Assembly: GCA_963627465.1 (NCBI GenBank)
Contig: CAVGBO010000049.1
Coordinates: forward strand, 1-64,000
Length of the DNA stretch: 64,000 nt
Source of the DNA: CAKUFA01 sp963627465
GTDB taxonomy: Bacteria; Bacillota; Clostridia; Christensenellales; Aristaeellaceae
Direction: 5' to 3'
The position numbers and the translations under genes were made by a program. The notes under the pieces were generated by a model, which was not told the DNA's origin, ran no database searches, and saw only the letters and a list, made by a program, of their open reading frames with translations. This document shows positions 41,615 through 50,564 of the stretch, piece after piece (the stretch's first letter is position 1; every line of letters starts with the position of its first letter).

Positions 41615-43953
41615 AAGAACAATCGGCGGAGCGCAGACGCCGCAGCATGCTGCACCGGAAGCTGCTGCGTGACATGAAGCAAAACGCCATGCAGTTCTTG
41701 GCGATTGTGCTGCTCTGCGCCCTAGGCACATGGGTATTCAGCGGGTTGGACGCCACCTGGCGGATGCTGGATCTCTCCGCTGAAACCTACTTTGATGAAT
41801 GCAACCTGGCAGACCTATGGGTAAAATCCTCCGGCTTCAGCAAGCAGGATTTATCCCGCCTGAAGAATCTGGCAGGCGTCAGCAGCATTCAGGCACGCTC
41901 TACGCTGGAGTATGATGCGCCGGATTTGGGCAGTGACGTTTCCCTGAACGTCCACGCCTATGACGGTGAAATGACGCTGAATACTCCCATCATTCGGGAA
42001 GGTTCTGCCTTGCGTGCCACGGACTTGAAAGGCTGCCTGATTGAGGAGCAGTTCGCCCAAGCCCACGACCTGCACGTAGGTGACTCCATCACCCTGTCCT
42101 ACAGCTCCGTGAGCAAGAATTTTATCATCCGCGGCATTGTCATGAGTGCTGAGTACATCGTGACCACCAAGGACGTGACGGCAGACCCCGAGCATTACGG
42201 CTTCGCCCTGATTTCCGCTCAGGCCGTGCCGGAAATGCCCTTAAACGATGTGCTGGTGCAATTGGCCGATGATGCGGATGTAGATACGGTCGTTGCGGAG
42301 GTTCAGGATCTTCTGCCCACGGCACTGGTGCTGACCCAACAGACCCACTCCTCGAGCATGATGGCGCGGAACTACACCAGCATGTTCCAGAATCTAAGCT
42401 ACGTCTTCCCCGTGCTGGCCTTCGCCGTGGCGGCAATGATTGTTGTCAGCACCCTGACGAGAATGATCGAGAATCAGCGTATTCAAATGGGCACGCTGAA
42501 GGCGCTGGGCTACCGGGATCATCAAATCCGTGCCCACTACCTGTGCTATGCCCTGTATCCTTCTTTGGTGGGCTCCTTGGCTGGGGTCTTCATCGGGCAG
42601 TACACTCTGCCGGATGTTATTTGGGGCATTGTGAGCCACAACTCCCGCTATGCGTATCAACTTCGTGCCCCCATCTCCTGGCTTACCTGGGGCATGATGG
42701 CGCTCAGCATCGGCTTGAGCGTGATCATCTGCCTCCATGCCTACAACAAGGCCGCCCGAGAAACAACAGCCAATCTGCTCCGTCCCAAACCACCAAAGTC
42801 CGGCAGCCGGATTCTGCTGGAACGGATCCCTGCTCTGTGGCGGCACTTCTCCTTCAACGCCAAGATGATCGTCCGCAACCTGATGCGCAACAAGGGTCGT
42901 ACCCTGATGGCACTGGTAGGCATCATCTGCTGCAACATGCTGATCATCTGCACCTTTGGCCTGCTGGATTCCTTTGACTACTTCATCGGTCAATACTACA
43001 CCACCACCCTGCAATATGATGTCCGAGTTGACCTGGACACCACTCAGTCCGGCACGCTGGAAAGCTACCAGGCAAGGCTTAAGCAGGGTGCTGAAAAGAT
43101 TGACGGCATTATGGAGCAGAGCATCAGCCTGCGTTTCGGCGGTCAAAGCCGAGCCATGCTGTTGACGGTCATGCCGGATGATCAAACTTCCCTGCACCTG
43201 GGCACCGGCGGCACCCTGCTAGCTATGCCCACAGAAGGTGTCATTATCAGCGCCAAACAGTGCCAGGTCATGGGCATTTCCGTAGGCGATACGGTAGATC
43301 TGATCCTTGCCGGTGATGAAGATGCCCTGCACCTGAAGGTCATCGGCACAGCCGATACCAACATCGGGCAAGGCGTCTTCATGGGCAAAACCGCATGGGA
43401 AAAGCTGCGAAAGGGTGGCTTCACCGTCACTTCTCTGCTGCTTACGAATCCCACGGAAGACTGCATCTATCGCCTGAATGAAATGGATGAAGTCACTGCC
43501 CTTAAGTATCCCACGGAACAGTTTAAGCAGACCATGACCATCATGGATTCCACTTCTGTGGCCTTCAGCATTCTGTCCGGGGCTGCACTGGGACTGGCCT
43601 TCGTAATCTGTTACAACATGGGTCTAATGAACTTCACGGAACGCACCAGAGATTACGCCACGCTGAAGGTACTGGGCTATCATCAGAAGGAAATCCGCAA
43701 GCTGATGCTCCACGAAAACGACATCACTGCCTTGCTGGGTGTCATTCTGGGCATTCCTCCGGGAATCATTCTGGTGGACGTGATTCTGAAGTCCTGCGAA
43801 TACGATTCAATGGTCTTCGCCTCCAACATCACCATTCAGTCCATTGCCTTGGCAAGCCTGATTACCTTCGTATTCACTTGGCTGATTGAATGGTTCCTGA
43901 CCCGGAAGGTTCGCTCCATCGACATGGTGGAGGCTCTCAAGAGCGTTGAGTAA
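41608..43953 (+). CDS. FtsX-like ABC transporter permease
   Basis: 781 residues. One N-terminal helix (about 30-48), a large extracellular domain, three helices at about 270-385 (PVLAFAVAAMIVVSTLTRMIENQRIQMGTLKALGYRD is the FtsX domain hallmark), a fourth at 430, a second extracellular domain, then three C-terminal helices with a second FtsX domain (TERTRDYATLKVLGYHQKEI). This double-FtsX layout is that of Bacillota exporters for lipoproteins, peptides or antimicrobials. The start overlaps the ATPase stop. Confidence 0.93.
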   Translation: MVKEQSAERRRRSMLHRKLLRDMKQNAMQFLAIVLLCALGTWVFSGLDATWRMLDLSAETYFDECNLADLWVKSSGFSKQDLSRLKNLAGVSSIQARSTLEYDAPDLGSDVSLNVHAYDGEMTLNTPIIREGSALRATDLKGCLIEEQFAQAHDLHVGDSITLSYSSVSKNFIIRGIVMSAEYIVTTKDVTADPEHYGFALISAQAVPEMPLNDVLVQLADDADVDTVVAEVQDLLPTALVLTQQTHSSSMMARNYTSMFQNLSYVFPVLAFAVAAMIVVSTLTRMIENQRIQMGTLKALGYRDHQIRAHYLCYALYPSLVGSLAGVFIGQYTLPDVIWGIVSHNSRYAYQLRAPISWLTWGMMALSIGLSVIICLHAYNKAARETTANLLRPKPPKSGSRILLERIPALWRHFSFNAKMIVRNLMRNKGRTLMALVGIICCNMLIICTFGLLDSFDYFIGQYYTTTLQYDVRVDLDTTQSGTLESYQARLKQGAEKIDGIMEQSISLRFGGQSRAMLLTVMPDDQTSLHLGTGGTLLAMPTEGVIISAKQCQVMGISVGDTVDLILAGDEDALHLKVIGTADTNIGQGVFMGKTAWEKLRKGGFTVTSLLLTNPTEDCIYRLNEMDEVTALKYPTEQFKQTMTIMDSTSVAFSILSGAALGLAFVICYNMGLMNFTERTRDYATLKVLGYHQKEIRKLMLHENDITALLGVILGIPPGIILVDVILKSCEYDSMVFASNITIQSIALASLITFVFTWLIEWFLTRKVRSIDMVEALKSVE

Positions 43954-44020
43954 AACAGACCAAAGTCGGAATGAAAAATTCATGAGCAAACCGAAGTATA
44001 GAAAGGAAGTTGAACCCCTC

Positions 44021-45073
44021 ATGAAACGAATTGCCGCCCTTGCACTTGCATTTGCCTTGCTGCTTGCCACGCCTGTTCTGGCTGACACCGACCTGACTGG
44101 CTATTCCATTGCCAACGGCAACGTAAGTGCCGTCAACTATGTGGATATTGTCGCCCCCTATTCCGGCACGTTGGCCTCATTTGATCTGGAAGCTGGCGAT
44201 GCGGTGGCCGAAGGGGATACCCTGTTCACCATGCTGACCAACACCCTGTATGCCAGTGAGGACGCCACTGTTGCCACCGTCTTTGCCGAAGCAGGAGATG
44301 ATGCCCAGACCATTGCCTCCCGCTATGGTGCCGTCATTGCCTTGGAAGGCACCGTAACCCAGCGGATCAATGCCTCTACCTCCGGCGCATACAACGATGA
44401 AAAGAACCGCACCATCCACATTGGTGAAACGCTGTACTTCAAGTCCAACAACAACAAGGAAGGCGAAGGTACGGTTGTGGCTGTCAGCGGCACCAACTAT
44501 GTGGTGGATATTACCCAAGGCAACTTTGACAGCAACGCCACCATGACCCTGTACCGTGACGACAGCTATAACAACAAGGATTGTGTGGGCAAAGGCGTTG
44601 TGGTTCGCCGGGATCCCATTCTTCTTGCCGGCAGTGGACGTGTGGATCAGGTGCTGGTGAATGCAGGCGACAAGGTTACCCGTGGTCAGGCGTTAATGAC
44701 CTTCATGTCCCAGGATGCGGATATTGGTGCCTCCCCCATTGTAACTGCCCCTAAGAGCGGCGTGGTGGCCTCCGTTGCCGTTTCCCCCTGCCAGCAGGTG
44801 TGGAAGGGCGAATTGCTGGCACGCATCTACCTGACTGACGAGCTGGAAATTATTGCTCAAGTAGATGAAATGGACATGGGTTCTGTGCGGGTTGGCAGCA
44901 GTGTGCCCTGCACCCTAGATACCGATGAATCCGTAGTCTTCTACGGCACGGTAACAGAGATTTCTTCCCTGGGTGTGACTCGGCAGAATGCAGCCTACTA
45001 CGCCGTGCACGTTGCCATTGATCAGTCTGCTTCTCTGGGTGCCAGCGCATCCATTTACCTGACAAAGAAGTGA
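44021..45073 (+). CDS. HlyD/MacA-like efflux adaptor
   Basis: 350 residues from ATG 44021, which begins a clear signal peptide (KRIAALALAFALLLATPVLAD); in-frame ATGs upstream lie outside it. Residues about 30-75 and 215-300 are the two halves of a biotinyl/lipoyl-like domain (APYSGTLASFDLEAGDAVAEGDTLF; APKSGVVASVAVSPCQQVWKGELL), and a beta-barrel domain follows (EIIAQVDEMDMGSVRVGSSVPCTL). The adaptor links the FtsX-type permease to extracellular steps of export. No coiled-coil hairpin is evident between the halves, so it is short for a MacA protein. Confidence 0.87.
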   Translation: MKRIAALALAFALLLATPVLADTDLTGYSIANGNVSAVNYVDIVAPYSGTLASFDLEAGDAVAEGDTLFTMLTNTLYASEDATVATVFAEAGDDAQTIASRYGAVIALEGTVTQRINASTSGAYNDEKNRTIHIGETLYFKSNNNKEGEGTVVAVSGTNYVVDITQGNFDSNATMTLYRDDSYNNKDCVGKGVVVRRDPILLAGSGRVDQVLVNAGDKVTRGQALMTFMSQDADIGASPIVTAPKSGVVASVAVSPCQQVWKGELLARIYLTDELEIIAQVDEMDMGSVRVGSSVPCTLDTDESVVFYGTVTEISSLGVTRQNAAYYAVHVAIDQSASLGASASIYLTKK

Positions 45074-45082
45074 GGAAGTGCC

Positions 45083-45670
45083 ATGGCCACTGCTTTTCGT
45101 GATACAGAAAAAGAAGTGATCGTTGGCAAGCTCCGGCAATCCGCATGGAATCATGCCTGTGCGGAAGGCATGCGAAAAACCACCGTGGAGATGCTGGCTG
45201 AAGAAGCTGGCATCTCCAAGGGCGCTTTTTATCACTTCTATGCCAGCAAAGAATTACTGTTCCTCGATATGCTGGAGACCTGGCAGCAGAAGGCTTATGC
45301 CGCCGCAGCCCGGGTGCTGGAAGACAACGTCGATCTTCCGGCACCGGCTCGGGCTTCTTTAGCCTTCCGTGAAGCCTTCCGCTTCATCGTTGCACAGCCC
45401 ATCGGCCGCTTTTTAGCAGAGGAAATTCCCATCATGCTCAGGCGCATTCCCGAGGATGTGTTGGATGCCCATTACCAAAGTCAGGAGGAATTCATCATCA
45501 ACATTATCCGTCAGGTTGGTGTTGTGCTGACCGTGCCGGATCATACGGCAGCTGCCGTTGTGGTGATCCTGATGCTTTCCCTGACCAATGCCGATCGAGT
45601 AGGCGAACATTACCAGGACGGCATTGATGCGCTGGTAGACAGTGCCTGCAAGCAGCTGATTCAGGAATAA
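45083..45670 (+). CDS. TetR family transcriptional regulator
   Basis: 195 residues, GAGGAAG before the ATG. N-terminal TetR helix-turn-helix GMRKTTVEMLAEEAGISKGAFYHFYASKELLFLDML (residues about 28-64), then a variable ligand-binding domain. It is the last gene of the ABC export operon, ten nt after the adaptor gene, and is probably its substrate-responsive repressor, possibly acting at the inverted repeat at 40813-40835. A role at the palindrome at 4684 is also conceivable. Confidence 0.93.
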   Translation: MATAFRDTEKEVIVGKLRQSAWNHACAEGMRKTTVEMLAEEAGISKGAFYHFYASKELLFLDMLETWQQKAYAAAARVLEDNVDLPAPARASLAFREAFRFIVAQPIGRFLAEEIPIMLRRIPEDVLDAHYQSQEEFIINIIRQVGVVLTVPDHTAAAVVVILMLSLTNADRVGEHYQDGIDALVDSACKQLIQE

Positions 45671-45689
45671 GGCTCCCAAAAACCAAGTA

Positions 45690-45730
45690 TCCCCTCCGAA
45701 GGCTTTTCTCCTTCGGAGGGGACTTCTTTA
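45690..45730 (+). terminator. Bidirectional terminator of the ABC export operon
   Basis: A 13-bp perfect stem (TCCCCTCCGAAGG / CCTTCGGAGGGGA) with a 7-nt loop, then CTTCTTT. Confidence 0.92.
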
Positions 45731-45741
45731 TGCACTTCAAC

Positions 45742-46299
45742 TTAGCCGATGATTTCGCCCTTTGCGTTGAACACGGGCAGCTTCTCCAGATACTGAATAT
45801 CTTCCCGGTTTTGAGCATCGCCCTCTGCCAGAATGGCCATCCGCCCGGCAATAATGCCGCCCGCCTGCTTCACCAATTCTTCTACAGCACGGAGGGACTC
45901 ACCCGTGGAAATCACGTCATCCACAATCAGAATCCGCTTGCCCTTCATCATCTCGGCGTCTGCGCCGTCCAGATACAGGGTCTGCTCCGCAGCGGTGGTA
46001 ATGGAGCGCACCTTCACGCTGAAGATGTTCTGCATGTACAGCTTCGGTGCTTTACGAGCCAGGAACCACTTGTTGTCCCCTGCCTGACGAGCCATTTCAT
46101 AGGCAATGGGAATACCCTTGGACTCAGCCGTGATCATGTAGTCATATTCCGGTGCCTTTTTCAGCAGCTCCGTAGCGCAGGCAACCGTCAATTCCACATC
46201 GCCAAAGATTACGAAAGCACCAATGTACAGATCATCCGTTACCCGGCAAATCGGCAGGTGCCGTTCGCAGCCCGCAATCGTCATCGTATGTGTCAGCAT
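45742..46299 (-). CDS. Phosphoribosyltransferase family protein
   Basis: 185 residues from ATG 46299, with AGAGGG eight nt upstream. Type I phosphoribosyltransferase fold: PRPP-binding motif RILIVDDVISTGESLRAVE near residue 125, an N-terminal region (DYMITAESKGIPIAYEMARQAG) and KAPKLYMQN, as in adenine/xanthine phosphoribosyltransferase-like proteins (apt or xpt-like). It probably salvages a purine base, but the base specificity cannot be read off and the protein may differ from true Apt. Single gene under a perfect promoter. Confidence 0.88.
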   Translation of the reverse strand: MLTHTMTIAGCERHLPICRVTDDLYIGAFVIFGDVELTVACATELLKKAPEYDYMITAESKGIPIAYEMARQAGDNKWFLARKAPKLYMQNIFSVKVRSITTAAEQTLYLDGADAEMMKGKRILIVDDVISTGESLRAVEELVKQAGGIIAGRMAILAEGDAQNREDIQYLEKLPVFNAKGEIIG

Positions 46300-46348
46300 A
46301 ATGCATCCCTCTATTTCAGTTTCATGGGAAACCCACTTTTTACGATTC

Positions 46349-46377
46349 ATTATAGCGCAGTAAAAGCAGCTTGTCAA
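46349..46377 (-). promoter_or_regulatory. Perfect consensus promoter of the phosphoribosyltransferase gene
   Basis: Minus strand TTGACA (46372-46377), 17 bp, TATAAT (46349-46354). No purine-riboswitch-like sequence is seen in the short leader. Confidence 0.9.
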
Positions 46378-46422
46378 CGAACAAATTTCACTAAATGAAG
46401 AAAATCATTCGTCCTATGCCCA

Positions 46423-47676
46423 TTATGCCAGCTTCAGTGCACCTTGCTGTACCATGCGCTCCAGGGCTGTCTTCAGCGCAATACGGCCATGGCTGTAGGT
46501 AAGACCGCCCTGCATGTACGCTGTAAAAGGAGCTCGCATGGGTGCATCGGCACTCAGCTCCACGGAAGCACCGGCCACAAAGGTACCTGCCGCCATTACC
46601 ACCTGATCCCGGTAACCGGGCATGTCCCAAGGTTCCGGCAAGGCCATGCTGTCCACAGGAGAAGCCATCTGAATCCCCTGGCAGAAGGCCACCAGCCGTT
46701 CCGGAGTTTCCATTTGAATGGCTTGAATAATGTCCGCACGTGGCTCGTCGGCAGGAGGCGTGGTGGTCATGCCCAATTCCTCGAACACTCTGGCAGCAAG
46801 GCAAGCGGTTTTGATTGCCTGGGCAACGGTGTGGGGTGCCATGAACAGTCCCTGATAGAAAGGCTGGTAGCTGCCTGCGTAAGAGCCTACCTCCAAGCCA
46901 ATGCCCGGAGCCGTCAGCCGATAAGCAATGCGCTCAATGGCGTCCTTTCGCCCCACCACATAGCCGCCGGTAGGCGCAAGTCCGCCACCGGGATTCTTGA
47001 TCAAGCTGCCCACGCACACATCGGCACCGTAATGAGTCGGCTCCTTTTCACACACAAACTCGCCATAGCAGTTATCCACCATCAGCCGAACGCCAGGGTG
47101 CTTCTCATGAAGCATGACCGCCAAGGGAGCGAACTTTTCCGGCATCAGAGAGGGACGCCAAGCATACCCCCGGCTGCGTTGGGCAATCACCAGCGTGGTT
47201 TTGGGGGTGATGGCACGCTCCACTGCGTCCAGATCGATTTCTCCTGCATCCGTCAACTCTACCTGATCATAGACAACACCCATTTCCTTCAAGGAACCTA
47301 CCGGTGCAGTGCCATCCCCCATGCCGATAATGTCTTCCAGCGTGTCATACGGCTTGCCGGTAGCGCTGAGCACATGATCCCCCGGCAGCAGCAAACCGAA
47401 CAAGCACAGGGAAATCGCATGGGTTCCGCTGGCAATCTGGGGGCGAACAATGGCCGCTTCCGTGCCAAACAGATCAGCAAAGACCTTTTCCAGCGTATCC
47501 CGCCCCACGTCATCGTAACCGTAGCCGGTGGTAGGTGCAAAGTGGCGGTAGGCAATTTCATGGGTACGGAAGGCATCCAGCACCCGACCAGTGCCAATTT
47601 CCTCCATGTGGTCAATCCGTGCAAATACGTCCTTCAGCCCTGCCTCTGCATGGCTGATTCTTTCCTCAATCGTCAT
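46423..47676 (-). CDS. ynbB: Methionine gamma-lyase family / YnbB-type PLP protein
   Basis: 417 residues. Fold-type I PLP enzyme of the YnbB (aluminium resistance protein) family: FAPTTGYGYDDVGRDTLEKVFADLFGTEAAIVRPQIASGTHAI, VDNCYGEFVCEKEP with the PLP aspartate, and SLIKNPGGGLAPTGGYVVG with the Schiff-base lysine. Annotated as methionine gamma-lyase by similarity; activity of this branch is not well established. The neighbourhood miaA-ynbB is conserved in Bacillota. Start overlaps the end of miaA. Confidence 0.9.
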   Translation of the reverse strand: MTIEERISHAEAGLKDVFARIDHMEEIGTGRVLDAFRTHEIAYRHFAPTTGYGYDDVGRDTLEKVFADLFGTEAAIVRPQIASGTHAISLCLFGLLLPGDHVLSATGKPYDTLEDIIGMGDGTAPVGSLKEMGVVYDQVELTDAGEIDLDAVERAITPKTTLVIAQRSRGYAWRPSLMPEKFAPLAVMLHEKHPGVRLMVDNCYGEFVCEKEPTHYGADVCVGSLIKNPGGGLAPTGGYVVGRKDAIERIAYRLTAPGIGLEVGSYAGSYQPFYQGLFMAPHTVAQAIKTACLAARVFEELGMTTTPPADEPRADIIQAIQMETPERLVAFCQGIQMASPVDSMALPEPWDMPGYRDQVVMAAGTFVAGASVELSADAPMRAPFTAYMQGGLTYSHGRIALKTALERMVQQGALKLA

Positions 47677-48610
47677 GATTCTCTGCTCCTTGCGTATACC
47701 AGTTTGCTAATTGCTCATAAGCATCCGTGCTTAGGCTATCCACCCAGCACACGTCTTCCTCCCGACGCATCCAAGTCAACTGCCGCTTGGCATAGTGCCG
47801 GGTGTTCTGCTTCAGGGCGGCAACTGCTTCTTCCATGGAAATGTCGCCCCGTAATGCCGGAATCAGTTCCTTGTAGCCAATGGCCTTCATGGCCTGGGCA
47901 TCCGCCGGAACCCCTGCATCCAGCAGTCCTTTAATCTCATTCAGCAGGCCCTGCTCCAACATGGCATCCACCCGCTGCTCGATGCGCCCGTACAGAAGGC
48001 TTCGCTCCATGGTCAGGGTAGCCACACGATAGCGGAATCGCGCCTCTTCTTCCACTTGGGGCTGCTTGGAAAAAGGCACGCCTGTCAGCTGATAAACCTC
48101 CAGTGCTCGGATTATACGGCGTACATCGTTCACCGGCAGACGTTCCGCCGTATCCGGATCCACCATAGCTAGCCTGTGATGCAGGGCTTCCTTGCCGCCC
48201 GGCGCATCCGCTTCCTGCTGGAGTGCCTCCCGTAGGGCATCATCCGCCGCTACCTGCCCCATGCTCATGGGATGGCGCAGGGCACGAAGATACAGCCCGG
48301 TGCCTCCCACAAAAAGAGGCTGTCTGCCACGCCGGAGGATTTCCTGCGCTACATCCTCTGCCGCCTGCTGGTACTGAGCAACGCTGTAGTTTTCCCTTGG
48401 ATCCGCCACATCCAGCATGTGATGAGGAATGCCGTCCATCTCCTTCATCGTGGGCTTGGCTGTGCCGATGTCCATGCCCCGATAAATCTGCATGGAATCC
48501 ATGCAGATGATTTCACACTGAAAAGCCTTGGCCAGGCGAATGGATAGGGATGTTTTGCCGCTGGCTGTGGGACCGGTCAGCACCCAACAGCAGGCTCGTT
48601 GATCCGTCAA
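47666..48610 (-). CDS. miaA: tRNA dimethylallyltransferase
   Basis: 314 residues from TTG 48610, GGGAGGG seven nt upstream. Adds a dimethylallyl group to A37 of tRNAs reading UNN codons. P-loop LTGPTASGKTSLSIRLAK (residues 12-28), DSMQIYRGMDIGTAKPT, PHHMLDVADP, GGTGLYLRAL, and the RxxRYAKRQLTWMR element near residue 275 (HYAKRQLTWMRRE). Follows mutL by 12 nt; its partner miaB lies upstream in the same run. Confidence 0.97.
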   Translation of the reverse strand: MTDQRACCWVLTGPTASGKTSLSIRLAKAFQCEIICMDSMQIYRGMDIGTAKPTMKEMDGIPHHMLDVADPRENYSVAQYQQAAEDVAQEILRRGRQPLFVGGTGLYLRALRHPMSMGQVAADDALREALQQEADAPGGKEALHHRLAMVDPDTAERLPVNDVRRIIRALEVYQLTGVPFSKQPQVEEEARFRYRVATLTMERSLLYGRIEQRVDAMLEQGLLNEIKGLLDAGVPADAQAMKAIGYKELIPALRGDISMEEAVAALKQNTRHYAKRQLTWMRREEDVCWVDSLSTDAYEQLANWYTQGAENHDD

Positions 48611-48622
48611 AGCAATCCCTCC

Positions 48623-50539
48623 CTACTGGATGCGCTTAAACCGCTTATCCAGTTCTCGATGGCTAATGGCAACCACCAGTGGGCGTCCATGGGGGCAGGT
48701 GGGCGTGACCTGCTGATCAATCATGCGGCTGACCAGATCACGTATTTCATCCTCGCTCAGGGGATCGCCGCCCTTCACTGCCTTCTTGCAGGCCAGCTGA
48801 AGGATGGATGCACGGCGCTTATCCATGTTGATCTGTCCCCGTTCGCTTTGCAGCTGATCCAGAATATCCCGGATGAAGTCCGCCGCCTGAGGCTGTCCGA
48901 GAATCATAGGCAGGGATCGCACGGAAATTTCCTGATCCCCGAAGGATTCCACGGAAAGGCCGATGCTCTCCAGCATGGCTTTATTGTCCTCCAGCAATTC
49001 CTGCTCCCTGCGGGATACATGCAGCACCAAGGGCACCAGCAACTCCTGTCCTGCCTCATGCTGGTCATAAGCCTTGGACAGCTTGTCAAACAGCAGCCGT
49101 TCATGGACAGCATGCTGGTCGATCATCAGCAGGTGATCCTCGTACTCAACAAGGATAAACGTATTGAATACCACACCCAGCAGCTTCATGGGCTTGGGCG
49201 CATCCGGCAAAAAGCTTTCTACTTGTTCCCCTTCCATTGGTGTCTGTATAGCCGTTTCCGGCACAGAGGAAAGGGGCGGAGGCAGAGTTTCCTCCTCCAA
49301 ATACCGCTGCACGGTGGCTGCCGGGCTCCGCATGACAGGAACCGTCGGAATCGGAGCCCGCTGCTGGACAGGTACAGCCGCAAGTGATGAGGTTGACTCC
49401 ACAGCTGTCATGGCCGGCACCGTCTGACTCTTCACCATCAGCGGTTGGGTTTGCGGCGTATTCGTAGACACTGTTTTCGTTACCTGCACCGGCAGTTGGG
49501 GACGTTCTTCCTCCGTCAGCAGCATGGGGGTGGGGCGTTCCAAAGCATCCCGATCCGCAATGCTGTCCCGAATAATGTTCTCCACGGCCTGCGCCACGGC
49601 AGACTCGTTTTGAAAGCGCACCTCCAGCTTGTTGGGGTGCACGTTTACATCCACCTGCTCATAGGGCATGGTCAGGTGAATCACACAGGTGGGATATTTG
49701 CCGATCATGACCCGTTCTCGCACGCCGCTCTCCACAGCAGAGGAAAGGAGGCCGCTCCGCATGTATCGCCCGTTAATGAAGAAGGATTCGTGGCTGCGGT
49801 TGCTTCGAGCCCCTTCTCCAATGCCTACATAGCCGTCTACCACCACACCGCCTTCGCAGCCGTGCACACGGCGCATGGTGCGCTTCATTTCCGTGCCGTA
49901 AATGCTGAACACAGCTGATTCCAGCTGTCCGTCTCCGGCAGAGTGATACAAGGTCTTTCCCTGACTGACATAACGGAAGGACACATCCGGCCTTGAAAGG
50001 ATCAGGCGCATCATCAAGTCGGAAACAAGCCCGGCTTCCGTTACCGGCTTCTTCAGGAATTTCAGCCGAACAGGCGTATTATAGAACAGTTCCCGCACCA
50101 CAAAGGTGGTGCCTTCCGGGCAGGCTGTTTCCTCCATGGAGGTAATTTGCCCGCCTTCATTCTGCACCTTGATGCCGGTATCGTCTGCGTGGGTGCGTGT
50201 GGTGCAGGTCACCTTGGCCACAGCTGCAATGGACGCCAATGCTTCTCCACGGAAGCCCAGCGTCTGGATGGCGTTCAAATCATCGGAGGCGGTGATTTTG
50301 CTGGTGGCGTGCCGCTCAAAGGCCATACGGATCTCGCTTTGCCGAATGCCGCTGCCGTTATCCGTAACACGGAAATAAGTAATGCCTCCATCCCGGATTT
50401 CCACCGTCACCGCCGTTGCCCCGGCGTCCAGGCTGTTTTCCACCAATTCTTTGATAGCGGCAGAAGGACGCTCCACCACCTCGCCGGCAGCAATTTTCCC
50501 GATGACTTCCTGCGTTAATAAACGAATGGCACCTGCCAT
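48623..50539 (-). CDS. mutL: DNA mismatch repair protein MutL
   Basis: 638 residues. GHKL ATPase N-terminus: IAAGEVVERPSAAIKELVENSLDAGA, VTDNGSGI, GFRGEALASIAAVAKVT, and VNVHPNKLEVRF. A Pro/Thr/Gln-rich linker at about 330-440. The C-terminal domain has the endonuclease metal motif MIDQHAVHERLLFD near 480, plus ACKKAVK and CPHGRP, so this MutL is of the nicking type found in organisms without MutH. Follows mutS. Confidence 0.97.
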   Translation of the reverse strand: MAGAIRLLTQEVIGKIAAGEVVERPSAAIKELVENSLDAGATAVTVEIRDGGITYFRVTDNGSGIRQSEIRMAFERHATSKITASDDLNAIQTLGFRGEALASIAAVAKVTCTTRTHADDTGIKVQNEGGQITSMEETACPEGTTFVVRELFYNTPVRLKFLKKPVTEAGLVSDLMMRLILSRPDVSFRYVSQGKTLYHSAGDGQLESAVFSIYGTEMKRTMRRVHGCEGGVVVDGYVGIGEGARSNRSHESFFINGRYMRSGLLSSAVESGVRERVMIGKYPTCVIHLTMPYEQVDVNVHPNKLEVRFQNESAVAQAVENIIRDSIADRDALERPTPMLLTEEERPQLPVQVTKTVSTNTPQTQPLMVKSQTVPAMTAVESTSSLAAVPVQQRAPIPTVPVMRSPAATVQRYLEEETLPPPLSSVPETAIQTPMEGEQVESFLPDAPKPMKLLGVVFNTFILVEYEDHLLMIDQHAVHERLLFDKLSKAYDQHEAGQELLVPLVLHVSRREQELLEDNKAMLESIGLSVESFGDQEISVRSLPMILGQPQAADFIRDILDQLQSERGQINMDKRRASILQLACKKAVKGGDPLSEDEIRDLVSRMIDQQVTPTCPHGRPLVVAISHRELDKRFKRIQ

Positions 50540-50564
50540 AATGCACCTCCCCTCAGCACGAAAA

